NCBI GenBank assembly: GCA_026182355.1
Contig: JAPFBL010000231.1
Span: 1,054,001 to 1,118,000, forward strand
DNA length: 64,000 nucleotides
From: Hermatobates lingyangjiaoensis
Taxonomy: Eukaryota > Arthropoda > Insecta > Hemiptera > Hermatobatidae
Direction of reading: 5' to 3'
The notes under the pieces are model-generated. The model was not told where the DNA came from and ran no database searches. It worked only from the letters and a program-made list of their open reading frames with translations. The position numbers were made by a program, and so were the translations under genes. Below are positions 57,385 to 64,000 of this stretch, piece by piece; the stretch's first letter is position 1; every line of letters starts with the position of its first letter.

Positions 57385-58313
57385 TTTTATAGATCTTTGT
57401 GTTATCTGCTAACTTAATTTGTTAGTCACTAATATTTATTTAATGGTTTCATACTAGTCAGTAGGTTCGCCCTAGGGGGAATATCCTAGTACCCCTAGGA
57501 AAAGTAGTACTTATTTATTATTTATTTATTATTTATTTATTTATTTATTTATTATACATTAGTCATTAAGTTCTTCTTCCTAGGGGGAATATCCTAGTAC
57601 CCCTAGGAAACGTAGTATTAGTTATTTGTTTATTTATTTATTTATTATTCATTAGTCTATTATAGTTATGGATCCTTGTGTTATCCGACAACTTAATTGT
57701 TAGTCACTAACTTTTATTTATTTGTTTTATATTAGTCAGTAGGATGGTCCTAGGGGGAATATCCTAGTACCCCTAGGAAACGTAGTATTAGTTATTTGTT
57801 TATTTATTTATTTATTATTCATTAGCCTATTATAGTTATGGATCCTTGTGTTATCCGATAACTTAATTGTTGGTCACTAACTTTTATTTATTTGTTTTAT
57901 ATTAGTCAGTAGGATAGTTCTAGGGGGAATATCCTAGTACCCCTAGAACGTAGTATTTATTTATTCACTTATTATATATATTAGCCATTAAGTTCTTCCT
58001 AGGGGGAATATTCTAGTACCCCTAGGACTTGTAGAATTAATTAATTAATCACCCACCTGTCTTTAAGTGCCATTGGTTAATCTATAAGTAAAAATTCGGT
58101 TGAATATCGACCTTTGACACTGTTGCGCGTTTTATATGTCTGTTGCGTGATGTAGTATCGTGCTGCCCGCCTCCGCGAGGTCCACCTCGGACGCCCCATG
58201 CTTGGTGGGTAAAGCATGGGGTGACAAAAGGGTAGCACGTATCAAGCGTCAGCCTGGTTTGGTTTTTGCGGTGTGGTAGCCGGAAGGCTTGGGAACACCG
58301 GTGAATCAAAACA
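57149..58313 (+). mobile_element. R1-type LINE 3' end inserted in the minisatellite
   Basis: About 1165 bases of foreign sequence split the 47-bp array. GGATATGGTTGGGGAG stands on both sides (57133-57148 and 58314-58329). It may be a target duplication, but in a tandem array it could equally be ordinary repeat sequence. Content: ORF2 tail, a 3' UTR with five palindrome units, then a GC-rich end (58150-58290) and GAATCAAAACA instead of a poly(A) tail. Confidence 0.75.
57471..58028 (+). repeat. Five palindromic hairpins in a tandem 3' UTR repeat
   Basis: CCTAGGGG, a loop near GAATATCCTAGTA, and CCCCTAGG occur at 57471-57499, 57579-57607, 57749-57777, 57920-57946 and 57998-58028. Spacings are 108, 170, 171 and 78. 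Copies 2 to 4 lie in units of about 170 bp sharing TAGTTATGGATCCTTGTG and ATTGTTAGTCACTAAC. The 57920 copy has lost one base pair from each arm symmetrically. Confidence 0.9.
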
Positions 58314-58637
58314 GGATATGGTTGGGGAGTTCTTAGGGATAGGCTCTGAACATCTATGATGGATATGGATGAGGAGTTCTTAGGGACAGGCTCTGAACAA
58401 AGGGGTTTGGATGGGGTGGGATTTTCGTGTCCTCATTGGCCACCAGTCTATTTGTGAATCGTCAATTGATTCTAACCTGAGGTCTGTTTGAACATCCACA
58501 TTTCTGGCATACCAAGGTCATAAGGCGTGCACATTTATTTTGAACTACTTGTATCAAGGTTTTATTTGTTCTTGCGGCTTGTAGCCAGGTCGAGCATCCA
58601 TAAGTAATGCTAGCCCTTATTACCACCTTATAAATGC

Positions 58638-58820
58638 AACATTTAGTGTGACTATAAATAAAGTAAAGTATAGTGATAATGAAAAAAAATTGACAGATGT
58701 AGCCGTTTTGAGGTCCTCAAATACCACTTTCTACGTTTTTTATATGATAGTTGTTGGACAGATGGATCAAAGTCATTTTTACGCGTAAAAGCCCTTACAG
58801 TGCAAGTGATTTTCTTTTAA
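58638..58820 (-). mobile_element. TIR element family, copy E fragment
   Basis: The minus strand reads GGACCTCAAAACGG, then TGTCAATTTTTTTCAT, then TATCACTATACTTTACT, matching the end of the 6.5-kb copy. It abuts the truncated 5' end of the inverted LINE. Confidence 0.55.
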
Positions 58821-60186
58821 TAACAGTAACGATCTAATTTGCAATAAAATTAGAAATTTCGAATTTGATTGATTCTGAAAGCTTCTTGACATGATACTGA
58901 TATCTCCGTTGACAGATCACAATTATTTATACCCATTTTAAAAGTTTTTTTTTAAAGTTTTTTTTTATCATCTTTATTTACAAATATACAACTACGCATA
59001 TTATGCGTACCAGGCATATGTAGTAATAGATTACACAATGACATCGATGCACATGAGCAAAGAATGAAACCCACTGGTTCAACTTCTCGCTTTTTTAAAA
59101 GTTTAAAAGTTTTTTTCAAAGATTAAAAGAATACTAAGAATATTGAGTTACTGTACATTTAATGATCTTCGAAAATATTTTGTTCTTTTTAGTAAAGAGA
59201 TAATAATAGTTATGATAGAAAAATAAAATAGAAATTAATAATTATGTGAGAAAAATCTATCCAAACTTAATGAAACAAATTTCACAATTGCTTGTTACTG
59301 TAGAGGGTAATATAGCTCTAAAAACGGAAAACTCAACTTGGAATAGCTCACAATCTGCTGTGCTTGTTGGATTGGTTTACATTCACTTGGATTTTTTTAT
59401 CGCATTAAGCTGAACAGAATTGATGATTAAAGGCTTAATAAATATAAAGAAATATAAAGATCCTTTAAAAGAATATGACAAGTAACAAGAATGAAATTCA
59501 TAAAAATATAAAATCTAATGAAACATATGTTTTATGTTTTCAAACTAATGAATGGATATCTAACATATTCAATCTACATGTTGTGCTGTCTAATAAATTT
59601 TAATGTCAGAATATCGTTCACAGTGTGAACCGTGCATTACCCACTGTTTTTGGGTAATATTGAATCAGAAGAAAGATAATTTTTGTTGTTCTTTATCACA
59701 ATAGAGCTAGTAATTTTAAGCCACTTCTGCAGTGAGTCATTACATTTAAAATGTTTTATTATATTTTGTAATACTATGAGTATTTTATAAAGTTAAGTAT
59801 AGGAAGAGAAATATTGCTTAAAAAAAAAAACAATTTTTACGTCCAAGCACAAAAGTGTAAGAAATAAAAAGTTGTGATAGAAATAGAGAAATCTTTAAGG
59901 CTTCTTATAATTATAATAATAGGCTTATAATATTAATAATAATTATAATATAATTATTATAATTATAATTATATTATAATAGGCTTCTATTTTCTTTCTG
60001 AAAATAGAAGAGGTTTTTGATGGCCGCACATTTGACGTCATTGAATCAGTACTGTCATATAAATGTATTACTCCAGGAACTACAGAATCGACTAAAACAG
60101 TTTGATACAAGGATAATTAGTGTATTTGTAGGGGATGATACAAATTTCAATCACTAAACACTGATTATTCTCAGTGATGTGTACGG
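58821..60186. other. No gene seen; possible retroelement tail and one hairpin
   Basis: 58960-59095 read on the minus strand ends GTAAATAAAGATGATAAAAAA, like a polyadenylated 3' end with an AATAAA signal. 59984-60010 is an 11-bp hairpin (CTTCTATTTTC, loop TTTCT). Otherwise AT-rich. Confidence 0.45.
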
Positions 60187-61006
60187 GATGTCACTCTTTT
60201 TGTGAGAGAACTTACCAAACGTCTCCGGGAACTTGACATTGACTTTCATTCTTTTCGACCTCCTTGGGAGAAAAAAAATGGTAAAATACATGGTCAAGTA
60301 TTTACCGGTGGACACAGAGGCCCCAGACATTGAAAGTGATCTACTTTCCAAGGGCATCAGAGCAAAAGCTAGACAGCTTGTGTCTAGGCGGCCCCGCTTC
60401 CCAGGAGACACTGTTCCTCGTCCCCTATCGCTTTTTGAAATTTCACTGGAACCTGACCCTAATCATAAAGATATATTATCCTTGGCAAGCATCCTGGGCA
60501 CAAAAGTGACAGTTGAGGAGTCTCAGCAGAGACCTGGCCCCACCCAGTGTTTCAGATGTCAACGTCTGGGGCACACCCAGACCTGGTGTAGGGAGACTCC
60601 TCGCTGTGTTAGGTGCCCAGGAGCTCACCACTATTCTTCCTGTCCTAACCCAAAGGGGACACAACCTGCCTGTGTAAACTGCGCAGGACCCCATCCCGCC
60701 AACTACCGGGGATGTCCGGCCTTCTCCACAACTCCCACTCCCTCTAACAAACCTTCCTATGTCCCGGCTCCCCCTCCTCCTCCACAAACTTTATCATACA
60801 GTGAGGCAGTAAACAAAATGAGTAAACCCAAAATTTCTATTGAAGAAGTAGTTATTCAAGGTCTCCAGGAGGCGGGTATTTTTAACAGACTTAGCCAGTC
60901 AGTTAAAGACTCCACTTTGTGTCCCTCTGAGGCCTTTGACTTGATAGCGTCTCTTCTGCGATCTGACAATGACACTGACCTGACTAATGGCAGCACAACA
61001 AACTAA
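60187..61006 (+). pseudogene. Jockey-type LINE ORF1 (gag-like, three zinc knuckles), frameshifted
   Basis: ORF1 protein binds element RNA and forms the ribonucleoprotein. The main frame starts inside the gene at 60233 and ends at 61006. From the start codon used there, PRPLSLFEISLEPDPNHKDI (63-82) matches the conserved segment before the knuckles. The three C-C-H-C knuckles follow: C106/C109/H114/C119, C125/C128/H132/C137 and C147/C150/H154/C161, with PANYRGC typical of Jockey. Upstream, a different frame (60187-60276) encodes ELTKRLRELDIDFHSFRPPW, which belongs before MVKYMVKYLP, so one base is gained or lost in the eight-A run at 60271-60278. An in-frame TGA at 60175 and the short N-terminus suggest 5' truncation of the element. 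Confidence 0.85.
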
Positions 61007-62081
61007 GACAGATCCTGACTCACTGACATACCTCGTCTTTAACCCGGGTGGAATTAGACGAGGAAAAACAGAACTGGAAAACCTGTTACAATTAGTGAAA
61101 CCGGATCTAGTACTTTTGGCTGAAACATTTCTGAAACCCAACATGCGCTTCTCTATGCATGGCTACAGGATTGAAAGAACTGACCGCCTCACACCAGGTG
61201 GTGGTACGGCCATCCTCGTGCGCCACGGCATCTCTTATGCCAGAGTTGAGAGCCCGTCCACTTCCATAGAGCACACGACAATCCAAATCCTGTTCCCAAA
61301 CTCAAGCCTACCCCTCTTTATTTCAGCCGTATACAAACCACCTCATGTTGCCCTGAATATACATCACCTTCAGCGACTGCTCCATTCAGGTAGACCTTCC
61401 TTAGTAGGAGGAGACCTGAATGCGAAAAGCACTTCTTGGGGTTGTAATAGTGACAATAGGTCAGGACGAATCCTACTAAGCCACATAACCCAATCCAACA
61501 CCCTGGTTCACGCTCCCTCCACTCCCACTCATATCCCTAGTCCTGCTGTTGGGCGACCTGACATACTTGATATCTCACTGTCGTCAAATGTTAATCATGT
61601 CGTCACTGCTGAAGTGCTAGAAGGGCTTGATTCAACTCACCTACCAGTATTGTTTACTCTTCAAAAATTCAAAATCAGATATAGACCAAATAACCTCCAT
61701 CAAAAGACTAACTGGCCCTTATTTCAAAATAGTGTTACGAAAAACTGTCCCTTCCCGCAAAACCTAACCACCCCTCAGAAAATCGATTCTTTTGTAGAAG
61801 AAATTACTGGTCACTTAAAAAACTCCCTAAACGTAGCTTCCACCCCCATAGTAATACCGTCCCTTTTCAACCCACTTCCTCCATCCATACTGCATAAAAT
61901 TAAAGGGAAAAACAAACTGAGGAAGTTGTATCAAGTCACGAGGAGCCCCAGAGACAGAAGACATTTAAACAGGGCGCAGTGGGAAGTGCGTAGTCTTGTT
62001 AGGGCTCACAATAGCAGGCATTGGACTCAACTCCTTGACAGGGATGAAGATCCGAAAACCATGTTACAGCCTGGAAAATAG
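60987..62081 (+). pseudogene. LINE ORF2, endonuclease domain (first frame)
   Basis: The ATG at 60987 overlaps the ORF1 end by 20 bases in another frame, the usual arrangement in Jockey elements. An apurinic-type endonuclease nicks the target DNA. Seen motifs: FNPGGI (18-23, N of the metal site), AETFL (45-49, catalytic Glu), SAVYKPP (113-119), GGDLNAKSTSWG (141-152, Asp and Asn), RPDILDISL (190-198) and STHLPVLF (216-223). The last has the catalytic His, but Thr stands where SDH normally has Asp. The frame ends prematurely at 62079-62081. One base of shift near 62070-62072 restores continuity into the polymerase frame, so this ORF2 is broken. Confidence 0.9.
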
Positions 62082-63672
62082 TTAGAGCTTTGAAGAAAGG
62101 ACCCAAAAGTACTAGTTCTAGTCACCCCTTAAGGGAGAACGGTAAACCTCTCATAGACGATGCAAAGAAGGCACTCACCTTCTTCCATCACCTCACTGAC
62201 CTCTACAAACCCCACCCTAACACTAATATCCCTTCAATATCTTGCGTTGTTACTAAAACTGTCCCTGAACATTCAATATTTTTTACCCCTCAGGAAGTTA
62301 ATCACATAATCACCACCCTCAAGAAAAAAAGCTCACCTGGCTATCAGGGCATCACTAACAGGATGCTCACAAAATTACCTGCCAAAGTGATTGCCTCCCT
62401 CACTGCTCTCTTTAACTCCTGTTTGAGAATGAGGTACTTCCCTGCTGCCTGGAAAATGGCAAAGATTGTAATGATACCCAAACCCAAAAATCGGGACGTT
62501 GGTACCACAGACTATAAACCGATAAGCCTCCTCCCCTGTCTTGGCAAAGTCTATGAGAGGTTAATACTACTAAAGGTTAAAAATGTCCTTCCCTTTCGAC
62601 CCGAGCAATTTGGGTTTCGAGCTCAACACGGAACTACTCTACAGATTCGAAGGCTTCTACAATTTGTAAACCAAGGGCTGTCACATGGTCCGGTTCCGTC
62701 CTCTCAAAGAACCCTAGCTGTGTTCTTGGACTTGAGGCGTGCATTCGACTCGGTCTGGCATAAAGCGCTTCTCTTCAAGCTGAAATGTTTCAGCCTACCT
62801 GACTGGTTTAATGACCTTATAAAATCATTCCTTTTTAATAGAAGATTTTTTGTTGCCATTAATGACCAACATTCTCCTATAGGACAGATGCTGAGAGGCG
62901 TACCTCAGGGAAGTGTGTTAGGGCCAATCCTTTATTCCCTATATACGTATGACTTCCCAAATCCTCCTGCAGTTCTATTCCCGAATTCTCCCAGAAAAAC
63001 TGAGTCGTTTCTGGGTCTCTTTGCTGATGACATTTCAGTGGCCTTTAGATGTGCCAGTGTGGAGTTTGCCACAAGACAGTTACAAATCTACCTTGATCAA
63101 ATTTCTCACTGGTTCAGTAGCTGGAAACTTGAAGTCAATCCAGCAAAGAGCATCCACATACAATTCAGTAAAGGGACACCCAAGCAACCCTCCCCCCGTC
63201 TTTATTAGTCGCCAGTTAATACCTTACAGATCCCAGGCCAAATACCTGGGAATAATAATTGACAGCAGGCTCACGTTCAAACACCATCTGAAAAATAGAT
63301 ATTAAATTGGGTCTGGCACTAATGTCAAATTTGTACCCTATCCTGAAGTCGAAGAATACTCCACAGGTAGTAAAGGACCTCATTTATAAGGTGGTAATTA
63401 GGGCTAGCATGACTTATGGATGCTCGACCTGGTTACAAGCCGCAAGAACAAATAAAACCTTGATACAAGTAGTTCAAAATAAATGTGCACGCCTTATGGC
63501 TGGGGCACCTTGGTATGCCAGAAATGTGGATATTCAAAGAGACCTCAGGTTAGAAACAATTGACCAATTCACGAGTAGACTGGTGACCAATGAGGACACG
63601 AAAATTCCAACCCATCCAAACCCCCTTATCCAAAGCCTATCCCAAATAATTCCCCAAACACATCCACATTAG
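62072..63672 (+). pseudogene. LINE ORF2, reverse transcriptase and C-terminus (three frames)
   Basis: The first segment (to 63208) carries SSPGYQGI, WKMAKIVMIPKP, YKPISLLPCLGK, AVFLDLRRAFDSVW, GVPQGSVLGPILY and the catalytic FADD at 63019-63030. The second frame (about 63180-63305) continues with AKYLGIIIDSRLTFKHHLK. The change falls in the C-rich run near 63186-63196. The third frame (63307-63672) gives LYPILKSKN...YKVVIRASMTYGCSTW, NKCARLMAGAPWYARN and the C-terminus. Three frame changes in about 1.6 kb, with catalytic residues intact, point to a recently dead copy or to sequencing errors in homopolymers. The 1-1197 LINE differs strongly in sequence and is another family. Confidence 0.9.
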
Positions 63673-63921
63673 AAGCTGTTATTAAAATAGAAGGCCAAAT
63701 CCTTAAAAAAGACTGACAAGACAGGACACAATGAGACCAAACGACCACGAAATGACGTAAACGGACGAACCATAAAAAAAAAAAAAAAAAAAAAGTACAG
63801 ACATTTACATACTGACCCCACCACCACAGCAGGACAGTAATTCAGCAGTAGTAGGTCCCTGACCTGGAACTGCTAATACAACGTGCACAACAGTGCGCGG
63901 AAAGAATCGTTGGTCGTTGGT
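63673..63921 (+). mobile_element. LINE 3' UTR with internal A run
   Basis: A 21-A run stands at 63774-63794, but sequence shared with the inverted copy (56565-56720) continues beyond it to GGTCGTTGGT at 63921. The A run is therefore inside the element, and the true 3' end lacks a poly(A) tail. The terminus is a short GTTGGTC/GTTGGT repeat. Confidence 0.7.
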
Positions 63922-64000
63922 TGGTCTTTTTGTGTTATTAGTTGGAGATGGCATACTTGATACTCTGAAGAGTTAAGTTTACAATATATCAAAATATATA
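63922..64000. other. Flanking sequence, nothing seen
   Basis: Short AT-rich end of the window. Confidence 0.4.

Larger units (their letters stand above)
56565..58637 (-). mobile_element. 5'-truncated Jockey-type LINE, inverted relative to the 60-64 kb copy
   Basis: Read on the minus strand from 58637, it matches the plus-strand LINE from about 63378 to its end: CTAGCATTACTTATGGATGC, GGCATACC, CACGAAAATCCCACCCCATC, then GCCTATCCCTAAGAACTCC, the 3' UTR and the terminus CGCGGAAAGAATTGTTGGTC. It is interrupted by a 47-bp minisatellite grown from its own C-terminal coding end and by an inserted R1-type LINE tail. The two copies end at the same terminal sequence. Confidence 0.85.

Noticed and set aside
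56565..63921. Inverted sequences at both ends suggesting a giant 7.3-kb TIR transposon
   Set aside because: The homology is explained by two inverted copies of the same LINE 3' end; inner sequence matches LINE coding order and no TSD is seen.

Overview
The window is AT-rich animal DNA with no recognisable host gene. Every protein-like stretch I could place is a transposable-element relic: Jockey-type and R1/I-type LINEs, Penelope-like elements (PLEs), Helitron helicases, a mariner, a probable BEL/Pao fragment, tRNA-derived SINEs and a hAT-type MITE. Jockey and R1-clade LINEs together with mariner point to an arthropod, probably an insect. The species cannot be read from the sequence.

Layout. 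1-1368 is the 3' half of a LINE with an open reverse transcriptase and a poly(A) tail. 1.6-4.4 kb is a cluster of foldback pieces set in (TA)n tracts, containing six hammerhead-ribozyme-like cores and one N-terminal fragment of a PLE protein. 6.5-8.7 kb is a 2.2 kb non-coding element with 20-bp terminal inverted repeats; related copies lie at 20.4, 33.0, 50.6 and 58.6 kb. 15.7-16.7 and 26.3-31.5 kb hold two tRNA-derived SINE copies and two copies of another repeat that ends in a tRNA-like sequence. 19.5 and 23.1 kb carry LINE scraps. 23.7-24.2 kb is another ribozyme-bearing foldback. 27.8-28.8 kb holds a palindromic ribozyme element next to an inverted pair of PLE 5' regions. 30.2-30.9 and 39.7-40.4 kb are decayed Helitron helicases. 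31.9-32.4 kb is a 71-bp minisatellite. 41.5 kb is a hAT-type MITE with perfect target duplications. 43.7-44.4 kb repeats the PLE foldback theme. 46.3 kb is a LINE RNase H relic, 48.2 kb a complete-length dead mariner, 50.8 kb a (CA)n island and 52.4 kb an R1-type LINE tail. 54.4-55.2 kb is a nine-copy array, about 86 bp per unit, carrying a CTGATGA hairpin motif, followed by two more ribozyme-like sites. 56.6-58.6 kb is an inverted 5'-truncated LINE containing a 47-bp minisatellite split by an R1-type LINE tail. 60.2-63.9 kb is a nearly complete but frameshifted Jockey-type LINE of the same family.

The strongest unifying signal is a hammerhead layout: stem I, CTGANGA, stem II hairpin, GAA, a short self-complementary stem III, one nucleotide, stem I. 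It recurs at more than a dozen sites with unrelated stem sequences. Most sites have a (TA)n tract nearby, and two lie just upstream of PLE protein start regions. Hammerheads in PLEs are known; the density here, the foldback packaging and the tandem array are what deserve follow-up. No cleavage activity is claimed.
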